The position numbers and the translations under genes were made by a program. Positions 38,960 through 46,640 of a DNA stretch of 64,000 nt are shown here, one piece after another. The notes beneath the pieces were generated by a model, which saw only the letters and a program-made list of their open reading frames with translations, was not told where the DNA came from and ran no database searches. The number at the start of each line of letters is the position of its first letter. Position 1 is the first letter of the stretch. Origin of the DNA: Nannocystis bainbridge (GTDB lineage Bacteria; Myxococcota_A; Polyangia; Nannocystales; Nannocystaceae); the NCBI RefSeq assembly GCF_028368995.1, contig NZ_JAQNDL010000001.1, positions 4,056,001-4,120,000 of the forward strand, read 5' to 3'.

Positions 38960-39523
38960 TCACCGCTTGACGTTGTGCTTCTCCCAGTCATCCGAGGCGG
39001 TGACGTTGCCGTCGCGCCAGATCCACTCGATCTTCTGGTAGGTCAGGCTGACCTCCTGCACGACCTGGTCGTTCGGCCCCGGCAGCAGGCGGATCGCGGC
39101 GATGCTGGCGTTCGTCAGCTTGACCGTGTACGTCAGCGTCTCCGCCCCCTTGGCGTCCGGCCCGAACACGTTGAGCTCGACCGACGTCAGCAGCTCGTTG
39201 TCGAGGAACGCCTGCTGGATCGTCGGCGTCGCCTTGCCCAGCTCCATCGTCAACACCAGCGGCTTGTGCTGGCGCCTGCCGGTCGCCAGGCCCGAGGCCG
39301 CGTCGCGCGGCATGCTGACCTCGTGGTCCAGCGAGAGGATCGCGATCATGTTCTCGCGGCCCTTCTTCACCACGCTGCCCTTGATGTCCCCGACCTTCTG
39401 GCCCTTCATCCGCAGGTAGGCGTTGAGCGCCGCCTCGGCCTCCGCGAACGGGGCGAGCGCCACCCCCGACACACACGCCACCAGCGCCAGCGAACGCAAC
39501 AGCTGCTTGCTCGACATCGACAT
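38960..39523 (-). CDS. Hcp-family protein with N-terminal signal peptide
   Basis: Encodes 187 residues from ATG 39523, preceded by GGAG at good spacing. The mature part resembles Hcp, the hexameric tube protein of type VI secretion: AYLRMKGQKVGDIKGSV opening strand, the LSLDHEVSMPRDAASGLATGRRQHKPL segment in place of the usual S-x-x-H-x-V...G-x-x-x-x-x-x-H-x-P-F/L, LTMELGKATPTIQQAFLDNE, VELNVFG and VVQEVSLTYQKIEWIWRDG near the end. Unlike standard Hcp it starts with a typical signal peptide (LLRSLALVACVSGVALAPFAEAEA), so it should be exported by Sec and not built into a cytoplasmic tube. No other T6SS gene is nearby. Function uncertain. Confidence 0.82.
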   Translation of the reverse strand: MSMSSKQLLRSLALVACVSGVALAPFAEAEAALNAYLRMKGQKVGDIKGSVVKKGRENMIAILSLDHEVSMPRDAASGLATGRRQHKPLVLTMELGKATPTIQQAFLDNELLTSVELNVFGPDAKGAETLTYTVKLTNASIAAIRLLPGPNDQVVQEVSLTYQKIEWIWRDGNVTASDDWEKHNVKR

Positions 39524-39954
39524 CGTGCTCCTGCGCGACGAACCCTCGCGCGCGAGGCAAGGTACCGCGGATCGTTCACCCACCGCACGCACGCGGGCGA
39601 GCGCGCCGGCGCGCTACGCATAGTTCACGCGCGATGTCGCGGCGGTGCGCTCGCCTCATGCGCTGGGGGCTGCGAGTGACGGGCCGAGCGTAGCAATGAG
39701 CGCCTGCTCGTCACGACATGTCACAATGGACACATCGATCACACATGTCCTTTGGATCATGTCGACAACGCGCCGGCGGCCCCATGGGGCCCCATGGGGC
39801 CGCCCCGTGGCCGAAGCTTCATGCCGGCCCGCCTGACCGCGGCGGTGGCTGAATCTCCACGACAAAATTGCGGCACGTCGATTGCCAAAGGGGCCCGGCA
39901 GCCGGGGCGAATCATCGCCCGGCCCGCCGCCATCTCCCTGGAATAGAGAACCGC
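39524..39954. repeat. Intergenic region with two palindromes and a 30-bp perfect inverted repeat
   Basis: About 430 bases separate the divergent Hcp-like and lipoprotein genes, with no convincing gene. Palindrome copies lie at 39717-39734 (CATG-TCACAATGGA-CACA) and 39744-39761 (CATG-TCCTTTGGAT-CATG). Bases 39775-39804 are a perfect 30-bp palindrome made of two overlapping CCCCATGGGG units flanked by GGCGG and CCGCC; being GC-only apart from two AT steps it could extrude as a cruciform or act as an operator. Confidence 0.65.
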
Positions 39955-40848
39955 ATGAACACCCGAATGATGATGCCCAGCTGGATCCCCTGCATTGCCC
40001 TCGCCGCCGTCGCCGCTCTCGCGAGCAGCGGCTGTGACGATTCGAGCCCGAGCCTCGACAGCGCCGACGACGACAGCGCGGCGGAGAGCCGCACCGTGGT
40101 CGGCAGCGAACTCGCGCGGATCGACGGCGTCGACGGACGTACCCTGACCTTCCTCGACCTCGGTGACGGCGACATCGGCGTGCTCGAGGCGCGGACCTCC
40201 GGCCAGCCCTCGGGGCTGCTGAGCCTGAGGGCCGAGGACGCGTCGCCACTCGAGATCTACATGGCCGCCGAGGGCGCCGATTCAGCCGTGATCGCCCGCC
40301 TGCGCACCAACCACGACGCTCTGGGCAAGGACACGCCGCGCCCGCTCAAGGCCAACCCGATGATCCCGCTGATCCCGCTCGACCTCAGCACCCACGGATA
40401 CAAGGACATCGAGAACTACTGCGACGATCCCTACTGGGGCGACAAGTGGGAGTACGACCTCGACGTGCTCAGCCAGCATCACGCCTCCTCGTTCCGCGAC
40501 AACGTGAGCCTGGGCGCTTCGGTGTACTTCTATCCCGGCTCGAGCAACAACACGGTGACGTGGCTCGGCATCTGCACCCAGGACCAGAACGACGCCCTCA
40601 ACGACGGCAAGGAGTTCACCGTCCAGAAGCTGACGTCCAGCACCTGGACCGACACCACCACCGCCTACAGGGAACTCGACGCCGACGAGCCCGCCAACTC
40701 GTACGTCTTCTACGCCAGCAGCCCGGGCGGCGCCCGCTACCGCGGCAAGGTGGCGCCGTGGTCGGCCATGTACGGCACCGGCGCCTCGCAGACCGGCACC
40801 TCTTACGGGATCGCCGTCGCCTACACCCCGTACACCATCGTCCCCTGA
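39955..40848 (+). CDS. Predicted lipoprotein, unknown
   Basis: Encodes 297 residues from ATG 39955 (MNTRMMMPSW). The signal peptide ends in ALASSGCDDS, a lipobox followed by two Asp, which in Escherichia coli would favour retention in the inner membrane; myxobacterial rules may differ. An Asp/Ser-rich stretch follows. The last 150 residues are beta-rich with many Tyr and Trp (YKDIENYCDDPYWGDKWEYDL, VYFYPGSSNN) and two Cys. I do not recognise a family. The gene ends just before a strong hairpin at 40861. Confidence 0.7.
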   Translation: MNTRMMMPSWIPCIALAAVAALASSGCDDSSPSLDSADDDSAAESRTVVGSELARIDGVDGRTLTFLDLGDGDIGVLEARTSGQPSGLLSLRAEDASPLEIYMAAEGADSAVIARLRTNHDALGKDTPRPLKANPMIPLIPLDLSTHGYKDIENYCDDPYWGDKWEYDLDVLSQHHASSFRDNVSLGASVYFYPGSSNNTVTWLGICTQDQNDALNDGKEFTVQKLTSSTWTDTTTAYRELDADEPANSYVFYASSPGGARYRGKVAPWSAMYGTGASQTGTSYGIAVAYTPYTIVP

Positions 40849-40860
40849 GGCGGCGAATGG

Positions 40861-40894
40861 ACGAGTCACATGTCTTTAAGGACATGTGACTCGT
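40861..40894. terminator. 14-bp stem hairpin containing the window-wide palindrome
   Basis: The arms ACGAGTCACATGTC and GACATGTGACTCGT pair perfectly over 14 bp around a 6-base loop (TTTAAG), 12 bases after the lipoprotein stop codon. CATG boxes at 40869 and 40883 are 14 bp apart. Position and stability suggest a transcription terminator, though no T-tract follows. Confidence 0.65.
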
Positions 40895-41231
40895 ATCGGC
40901 CCGTCGCGGCGGCGTATACCGCCGCGCCTGTCCGAGATCGATCGCCCGCGGGCATCACCGATCCGAGCGACGTCGCCCGGAAGCAGCAGGTCGACCGCGC
41001 ATGCCACCGCCGAGATCGTCGCAGGCCGGAGATGCGCGTGACGACACTGGTGCGACCCGGCCGACGTCGGCCGCGAGCGCTCTGCGGGGCCCCATGCAGC
41101 GTCAGCGACGCTCTGTGCGCCCACACGCGCCGGGCCGGCCGTGGGACCGGTCGCGCTGGCCGAGCCCGCGTCGGCCCCCTGCGCTCATGCGCCCGCGGTC
41201 GCGTGCTACGGTTCTTTGGAGGAGGCTCGCG
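40895..41231. other. Gene-less stretch before the small peptide gene
   Basis: About 340 bases with no convincing open frame. The last 20 bases carry a strong purine-rich ribosome binding site (GGAGGAGG, 41218-41225) for the 33-residue peptide gene. I see no other distinct signal; a promoter for the peptide gene should be here. Confidence 0.4.
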
Positions 41232-41333
41232 ATGAAGAACGACAAGAAGACCCGTCCCTTGACGATCAAGTCCGGCGTGCGCGGCGGCACCAGGCACGAC
41301 ACCATGAAGAACTCGGTCGGCAACATCCGCTGA
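41232..41333 (+). CDS. 33-residue peptide, RiPP-precursor-like
   Basis: A very short frame starting ATG 41232 after GGAGGAGG at ideal spacing, the best ribosome binding site in this part of the window. The product starts MKNDKKTRPLTIKSGVRGG and ends KNSVGNIR. The LTIKSGVRGG segment resembles the L-x-V/I-K-T/S-G-V-R/K-x-G motif of small myxobacterial peptides of the candidate ribosomal-peptide type, in which such motifs recur. There is no hydrophobic stretch, so it is not a membrane peptide. The rest of the peptide is basic and polar. No known modifying enzyme is adjacent; the next gene is a WGR-like protein. Small regulatory protein is an alternative. That it is translated is fairly likely; its role is unknown. 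Confidence 0.6.
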   Translation: MKNDKKTRPLTIKSGVRGGTRHDTMKNSVGNIR

Positions 41334-41546
41334 CCAGCCGCCCCGGCGTCGCCACGACGGCGACCCGGGGCGCTTCGTATCGTCCGCCTCGACGCGGCCG
41401 CGGATCTCGGACCGCGTGCGAGCTCGGTCTGTCCCAAAGGCCAGCCCGTGAAATGTCCGGTCTGCCACGACCATCCAGGCGTCTCGCGCCATTGCCGGCG
41501 GCGCCTTGACGCATCGCATGAGCTGGGTCAAATTGCGCGTCGTCTG

Positions 41547-42449
41547 ATGTTCTCTCTCGAGCATCCGCGGCTCGCCCAGCCTCCCGGCGCGGACGAGGGC
41601 GTCCGGCGATTGCTGCATGCGGAGCGCACGGGGGTCCTGCGGACCTACGAGCTGCGGCTTCGCGGCAGCACCTTGGTGACGGCGGTGGGTCGGCCCGAGC
41701 GCAGGTTTCCGCTGCGCACCACCGCGACTGTCCGGCCCGCCGCCGCTGTCGCTTACCTCGAGCGGCAGGTCGCGGCTCTGCTGGCGAAGGGTGCTCGCTT
41801 GCTCGCCGACGACGCCGCCTTCCCGGTCATCGACGAGCCGCGCTTCAAGAGCTTGCCCGGCGTCGAGCCCGAGGTCGCCAGCGAGGTCGCGCGCAGCCTG
41901 CGGGCGCACCGGCGCAAGTTCGCCATGCTCGACAAGCTGCAGTGGGCCGCCGGCGACGACTGGGACCTGCTGATCTGGTCGCTCGTGCGGGCCGGCCGCG
42001 TCCAGCCGCACCGCGACGTCGAGCTGTGGTTGCTCCTCGCCGACGCCGCGCTCGAGGGCGACGCCGTCACGGTGATGGATCTGCTCGTCAGGGTCGGCCC
42101 GCTCACCGAGCTCTATCGCGGTCGCGGCTACGACGAATACGCCGAGGCCATCCCCGGCGGCGACGCGGCCACCGAGGCGCTGCTGTGGCACGCCTACCTC
42201 GACGATCGCCGGCACGTGAACGCGCGGGCTGATGTCCTCCCGACGAATCTGCAGCGCGGCCTGTGGCTGATCCGCGCCCGCGCCGGCGAGCCCGTGCCCG
42301 CGGCGGTCGCCGGCGAGCTCGCCGCGTGGCTGCAGGCCCACCCGCGCCCGTTCACCCCGCTCGAGGCGCTCGACGGCGGCGCCTTTGTCCGCCTCGACGT
42401 CCCGGAGCTGTTGCGCCGCATCGAGGCCCTGGCCGAGGGCCCGGCCTGA
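41547..42449 (+). CDS. WGR-like domain protein, unknown
   Basis: Encodes 300 residues from ATG 41547 (MFSLEHPRL); a GTG at 41448 in frame would add 33 residues including CPVC, and is possible. Residues about 20-85 (LRTYELRLRGSTLVTAVGRPE through VRPAAAVAYLERQVAALLAKG) look like the nucleic-acid-binding WGR fold seen in PARP-type and bacterial WGR proteins, although the WGR triplet itself is not conserved. The remainder is helical and repetitive, with Leu-rich segments (WLLLADAALEGDAVTVMDLLVR) resembling the myxobacterial repeat proteins that often carry this N-terminus. No function assigned. A palindrome copy precedes it at 41428-41445. Confidence 0.6.
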   Translation: MFSLEHPRLAQPPGADEGVRRLLHAERTGVLRTYELRLRGSTLVTAVGRPERRFPLRTTATVRPAAAVAYLERQVAALLAKGARLLADDAAFPVIDEPRFKSLPGVEPEVASEVARSLRAHRRKFAMLDKLQWAAGDDWDLLIWSLVRAGRVQPHRDVELWLLLADAALEGDAVTVMDLLVRVGPLTELYRGRGYDEYAEAIPGGDAATEALLWHAYLDDRRHVNARADVLPTNLQRGLWLIRARAGEPVPAAVAGELAAWLQAHPRPFTPLEALDGGAFVRLDVPELLRRIEALAEGPA

Positions 42450-42454
42450 CGCTC

Positions 42455-43315
42455 CTATGATTTGTCGCCGTCGCGGCTGAGCGCGCGTCGCCAGCGGTGC
42501 AGCCGCGCCTCGTCGACGAACAGCACGAAGAACGCGCACATCTGCAGCGCGAAGAACATCAGCTCGCGCATGGTCAGGGCGATGGTGAGGAACATGCCGA
42601 AGCCCATCGCGTAGCCGAGCGGTCGCAGACGGCGGACCATGAACAGCAGCGGCGCCGCCAGCTCGAACGCCAGCGCCAGGTGCTGCAGCCCGGCCCATAT
42701 CGGCAGCGACACGTTGCGTACCATCCACGCCGCCGTGTCGGTCATGAAGTTGACCTGCACCTGATGCCACAGCGTATCGCCGTGGGCCAGCCAATCACCG
42801 TACCTGACCTTGCAGATGCCCGCCCCGAACAGCTGCACGATCAGCGTGAACTGCAGCGCCCGCAGCGGCCACGCCGAGCGGATCGTCGGCCGGCCCGCGG
42901 CGTCCTCGACGATCGGCGGCGCGAGGGCCAGGATCAACAGGCCGCCGAGGAAGATCTTGTTGATCGTGAACGCGGCCAGGCGGTCGGCGCCGGTGACATA
43001 GGCAGTACCGAGCAGGACCGGCCAGATCGCCAGGCGCGGCTTGAAGCCGAGGATGAGCGCCACGATCGCCGCGAAGTAGGCCACACCGAACCACGGCAGC
43101 GCCGCCTCCGGCAGCAGCGGCACCGCCTGCTGGAAGCCCACGCTCGCGCCCCCGCTCGGGTGATAGCCGACCGGCGTGAGCCACTCGGCCGCGAAGCGCC
43201 AGCGGAACGCGACGTAGTAGAGCAGCGTCGCCGCGAACAGGGCGCGGAACACCACCAGCCGCCCGGCGGCGACCGGCCCGAACACGAAATCGACAGCGCG
43301 CTGCAGCGGCTTCAC
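42455..43315 (-). CDS. HTTM-domain membrane protein
   Basis: Encodes 286 residues from GTG 43315 (preceded by GAGG); the frame before it lacks a good start. Several transmembrane helices are visible (LVVFRALFAATLLYYVAF, FGVAYFAAIVALILGF, ALQFTLIVQLFGAGICKV, LGYAMGFGMFLTIALTM). The composition and the segment GGLLILALAPPIVED match the HTTM (horizontally transferred transmembrane) domain, related to vitamin-K-dependent gamma-carboxylase. Bacterial members are of unknown function and often lie beside a small membrane protein, as here. It is the last gene of the leftward lipid operon, about 60 bases after the upstream gene. Confidence 0.82.
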   Translation of the reverse strand: MKPLQRAVDFVFGPVAAGRLVVFRALFAATLLYYVAFRWRFAAEWLTPVGYHPSGGASVGFQQAVPLLPEAALPWFGVAYFAAIVALILGFKPRLAIWPVLLGTAYVTGADRLAAFTINKIFLGGLLILALAPPIVEDAAGRPTIRSAWPLRALQFTLIVQLFGAGICKVRYGDWLAHGDTLWHQVQVNFMTDTAAWMVRNVSLPIWAGLQHLALAFELAAPLLFMVRRLRPLGYAMGFGMFLTIALTMRELMFFALQMCAFFVLFVDEARLHRWRRALSRDGDKS

Positions 43316-43373
43316 GACGCCTCGACTCCCGCGGGGCGCCGATCTTTGCGCGCTACGCAACAATGCGCGGCGC

Positions 43374-43928
43374 TCATCGTCCCGGCCTCCCTGTCTCTTC
43401 GCGCAGGTCGTGGCTCGACAGCACGCGCACCGTCTGCGGCGTCGGCTCCGGCTTCTGCCAGTGGCCGACCGGCGGGCGCGCCGGGTCGATCTTCTGCGAT
43501 CCGGCGAGGAAGCGGACCGCCACCACCGGGTTTTGCTTCGGGTTCAAGGTGCGATCGCGGTCCGCGACCCAGCGGGCCAGGTCGAGGCGCGACGCCTCGT
43601 GCTTGGCGCCGAAGCGCTCCATGAAGCGGTCGAAGCGGGTGCGGTAGCCGAACGGCTCCATCGGGAACAGCGCCCGCTCGTCGACCGGCTCCCACTCGCG
43701 CCGGCCCTCGCGCAGCACCTGCATGAAGAAGTACGGCACGCTCTCGGGCCGGTGGCGGAACAGGCAGGAGATCGATCCGAGATCGCGGACGATCGTGGGC
43801 CACCAGGTCGCCGGCGCCGCCTGGATCGCCCCCTGGCCGATCGGCACCAGCCAGACCACGAGCACCAGCAGCGCCGCCGCGACGTCGCGCCGCAGCGGGC
43901 GCGCGGGCCCGGGCTCCGGCGCGCTCAC
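43374..43928 (-). CDS. Single-pass membrane protein, partner of HTTM gene
   Basis: Encodes 184 residues from a GTG at 43928 that overlaps the alkyl-DHAP-synthase stop (GTGA), indicating translational coupling. One transmembrane helix (VAAALLVLVVWLVPIGQGA) lies near the N-terminus, so the rest is probably periplasmic. Motifs include ISCLFRHRPESVPYFFMQV and FRTRFDRF-like aromatic/basic segments. The pairing of a protein of this kind with an HTTM protein recurs in myxobacteria (family knowledge, not checked here). Function unknown. Confidence 0.7.
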   Translation of the reverse strand: MSAPEPGPARPLRRDVAAALLVLVVWLVPIGQGAIQAAPATWWPTIVRDLGSISCLFRHRPESVPYFFMQVLREGRREWEPVDERALFPMEPFGYRTRFDRFMERFGAKHEASRLDLARWVADRDRTLNPKQNPVVAVRFLAGSQKIDPARPPVGHWQKPEPTPQTVRVLSSHDLREETGRPGR

Positions 43929-45601
43929 CCCGGCAGGACCTTGCCCGGGTTGCACGTGTGCCTGGGATCGAGGCTGTCCTTGAGGCCAGTCAGGAGCGCG
44001 ACCCCGACCTCGCCCTTCTCGCGCAGCAGCCACGGCGCGTGGTCGGTGCCGACCCCGTGGTGGTGGCTGATCGTCCCGCCGCCGGCGACGATCGCGTCGG
44101 ACGCCGCGCGCTTGACCGCCAGCCACTGCTCGACCTCGGCGCCCTGCTTCTGCGGGAAGATCATCGTGAAGTACAGGCTCGCCCCGTCGACATAACCGTG
44201 GGACAGGTGGCACATGACGATCGCGCGCGCCTCGGGGTCGGCCGCGTTGTCGCGCAGGGCGTCGTGGATGGCCCTGTGGACCCCGCGATAGAGGTGGTGC
44301 AGGTCGGACCAGCGGACCGAGGTCTCGAGCGTCTCGACGGCGATCCCGCGGTCGAGCATCGGGTCGCGCATGTACGGCATGCCGAACCGCCGCGAGTACC
44401 AGCGCTCGCCGACGCGGGTGCCGAGGTGGACGCCGCCCAGCCGCTCGACGATCGCGCGGGTGCGGACCTGCGACTCGAGCACCGTCTCGCGGTCGCCCTC
44501 GAGGCCGACGATCAGCAGGCAGCGGCCCTCGCCGTAGCCGCGCCACGCCAGCGCCTGCATCGCCGCCCGCTCGAGCGCCCCCGGCGGGTGCTGGGCGGCC
44601 GAGAAGCTCTGCAGGAAGTGCGTCTCTGGCCCATCGGACAGGCGGAGCATCGCCACCGGCAGCTCCTCTTGCAGGATCGTGCGCACCGCCTTGGCCCCGG
44701 CCTCGAAGTCCTTGAAGAAGAACCCGCGGTAGTCCTTCTCGGCCGGCACGCGGTGGATCTTCACCGTCGCCGCCGTGATCACCCCGAGGATGCCCTCGCT
44801 GCCGGCGACGAACTGATTGAGGTTGGGTCCGGCCGCCGAGGCGGGGAAGCTCTCGGTCTTCCACGGCCCCTTCGGCGTCGCCAGCTCGGCCGCCACCAGC
44901 CACTTCTCGGCCCGGCCATAACGATACGACTGCTGCCCGGCCCCGCGCGCCGCGATCCACCCGCCGAGGGTCGAGAACTCGAACGACTGCGGGTAGTGGC
45001 CGAGCGTGAAGCCCTCGCGCTGCAGCGTGCGCTCGAGCTCGGGGCCGTAGATGCCGGCCTGCACGCGGGCCGTCAGCGACTCGCCGTCGATCGCCAGGAC
45101 CCGACCGAGCCGCGTCGTGTCGAGCGTCACCACCGCGCGCTGGCCGTCGCCGCGGCTGGCCGTGACGCCGCCCACCACCGACGAGCCGCCGCCGAACGGG
45201 ACCACCGCGATGCCCTCGCGGTCGCAGTGACTCACCAGCGCCTGCACCTCCTCGCCGGTGCCGGGGTAGACCACCGCGTCGGGGGCCTGCCGCAGGTCAC
45301 CTGACCGAAGGGCCAGGAGGTCGAGGTAGCTCTTGCCGCGCGAGTGAAAGGCGCGCTCGTAGCGGTCGGTCTTGACGTGGTCGGCGCCGACGAGCGCGCG
45401 CAGGGCCGCGAGGTCGGCCTCGGTCAGCGCCGGCGCGGCCAGCTCGAGCCGGTCGAGCGGCGCGGCCGGGCGGTGCGGCAGCGTCTTGCGGCCGAGCGAC
45501 TCGGCGACCCAGCGCCACACCTCGGGCTCGCGGCGACCCAGTTCGAAGCCGGCGTGGACGAAGCCCCAGCCGTTCCAGCGCAGCGCGCGGCGGTCGATCA
45601 T
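43925..45601 (-). CDS. Alkyl-DHAP synthase-like FAD enzyme (AgpS type)
   Basis: Encodes 558 residues. The enzyme would swap the acyl chain of acyl-dihydroxyacetone-phosphate for a fatty alcohol, forming the ether bond of ether lipids. It has the PCMH-type FAD-binding domain with VVPFGGGSSVVGGV (phosphate loop), FEFSTLGGWIAARGAGQQSYRYG and GSEGILGVIT. The C-terminal GGTISHHHGVGTDHAPWL carries the catalytic triple His typical of alkylglycerone-phosphate synthase (about residues 513-515). The CNPGKVL tail is usual for the family. A D-lactate/glycolate-oxidase-like role is less likely given the HHH motif. Its neighbours, a glycerol-3-phosphate dehydrogenase and a lipid kinase, fit lipid synthesis. 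Confidence 0.88.
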   Translation of the reverse strand: MIDRRALRWNGWGFVHAGFELGRREPEVWRWVAESLGRKTLPHRPAAPLDRLELAAPALTEADLAALRALVGADHVKTDRYERAFHSRGKSYLDLLALRSGDLRQAPDAVVYPGTGEEVQALVSHCDREGIAVVPFGGGSSVVGGVTASRGDGQRAVVTLDTTRLGRVLAIDGESLTARVQAGIYGPELERTLQREGFTLGHYPQSFEFSTLGGWIAARGAGQQSYRYGRAEKWLVAAELATPKGPWKTESFPASAAGPNLNQFVAGSEGILGVITAATVKIHRVPAEKDYRGFFFKDFEAGAKAVRTILQEELPVAMLRLSDGPETHFLQSFSAAQHPPGALERAAMQALAWRGYGEGRCLLIVGLEGDRETVLESQVRTRAIVERLGGVHLGTRVGERWYSRRFGMPYMRDPMLDRGIAVETLETSVRWSDLHHLYRGVHRAIHDALRDNAADPEARAIVMCHLSHGYVDGASLYFTMIFPQKQGAEVEQWLAVKRAASDAIVAGGGTISHHHGVGTDHAPWLLREKGEVGVALLTGLKDSLDPRHTCNPGKVLPG

Positions 45602-45604
45602 CGA

Positions 45605-45622
45605 TCTGTCCCTTCGTACATG
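45605..45622. repeat. Palindrome between lipid kinase and alkyl-DHAP synthase genes
   Basis: TCTG-TCCCTTCGTA-CATG lies in the 30-base gap between two co-directional operon genes, just before the start codon of the synthase. Another copy (45300-45317, CCTG-ACCGAAGGGC-CAGG) is inside that gene. Confidence 0.5.
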
Positions 45623-45631
45623 TGGTGACTC

Positions 45632-46579
45632 TCAATAGCGCAGGGTCAGCGCCCCGGGCAACACGGTGAAGGTCGCCGGCAACCGGCCAGGGGCCTCGCC
45701 GTCGACGTCGAGCAGGACCTCCGCCCCCGCGGCCGCGCGCGCCTCGACGCGCGTGCCCGAGAGGTGGCGGACCTTGGGCTTGCGCAGGTGCTCGCCGCGG
45801 TAGATCGCGTTCGGGTCGCGGAGGAAATCGAGCAGGCCCATGTCGTGCATCACGATCAACTCGAGCCGGCCGTCGCACGGGTCGGCCATCGGCGCCACGT
45901 GCATGCCGCCGCCGAAGTAGCGGCCGTTGCACACCGCCGCGGTGTTGACGACCAGCCTGAACTCGGGCCCGTCGTCGACCCGCATCACCACCTCGGTCGG
46001 CCGGTAGCGCAGCAGCCCGCGCACGGTCGCCGCGAAGTAAGTGAACTTGCCGCCGAGCAGCTTGGTCAGCCGCGCCTGGTTGACCTCGCGGTCGACCACG
46101 CCCGACACGCCGAAGCTGGCGATGTTGACGAAGTAGCGGGCGGCCGGCGAGCCGTCGTCGGCGACGTAGTCGATGCGGCCGACGTCGAGCGGCCTGGGCT
46201 TGCTCTCGGCGATCCGTCGCACCTGGGCGTCGACGTCGCCGGCGGCGCCGAAGCTCTTGCGGAAGTCGCCGCCGGTCCCGAGCATCAGGATCGACAGGGC
46301 CGCGCCCTCGCCGACGCGGACATCGGGCGCGCCGGGCACGGGCGGCTCGAAGAAGCCGTTGACCACCTCGTTGTTGGTGCCGTCGCCGCCACAGGCGATC
46401 ACCAGCTCGACCCCGTCGCGCAGCGCCTCGCGCGTGAGCCGGGCCGCGGCCATCGGCGCCTCGGTGAACGCGACCTCGACCGGGCCGAGCGCCGCCTGCA
46501 GCTTGGCGTGCACCTCGGGCCAGGCGCGGGCCAGGCGGCCGCGGGAGGAGTTCGGGTTGACGATCGCTCGCGCGCGCAT
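45632..46579 (-). CDS. Diacylglycerol/sphingosine kinase family protein (YegS/LCB5 type)
   Basis: Encodes 315 residues from ATG 46579 (MRARAIVNPNSSRG); an ATG 33 bases upstream is an alternative. The family start IVNPNSSRGR and the nucleotide loop ACGGDGTNNEVVNG are clear, as is LGTGGDFRKSFG, the second conserved glycine-rich site. The FGGGMHVAPMADPCDGRLELIV segment is also typical. Family members phosphorylate diacylglycerol, sphingoid bases or other lipid alcohols using ATP at the membrane. Its place between glycerol-3-phosphate dehydrogenase and alkyl-DHAP-synthase genes suggests a glycerolipid or alkylglycerol substrate. Confidence 0.9.
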   Translation of the reverse strand: MRARAIVNPNSSRGRLARAWPEVHAKLQAALGPVEVAFTEAPMAAARLTREALRDGVELVIACGGDGTNNEVVNGFFEPPVPGAPDVRVGEGAALSILMLGTGGDFRKSFGAAGDVDAQVRRIAESKPRPLDVGRIDYVADDGSPAARYFVNIASFGVSGVVDREVNQARLTKLLGGKFTYFAATVRGLLRYRPTEVVMRVDDGPEFRLVVNTAAVCNGRYFGGGMHVAPMADPCDGRLELIVMHDMGLLDFLRDPNAIYRGEHLRKPKVRHLSGTRVEARAAAGAEVLLDVDGEAPGRLPATFTVLPGALTLRY

Positions 46580-46640
46580 TCGAGGAACCTTCGCGGCCCT
46601 GCGGCCCGACATGGAGCTTATGTCGCTTCGCCCCGGCGTG

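Noticed and set aside
40866..42794. A 642-residue minus-strand frame over the small peptide and WGR-like genes
   Set aside because: No motifs, shadow-like composition, and it covers a strong ribosome binding site on the other strand.
46605..46640. CATG and TATG boxes between the lipid kinase and glpD genes
   Set aside because: Spacing is not 14 bp and the core is unlike the consensus.
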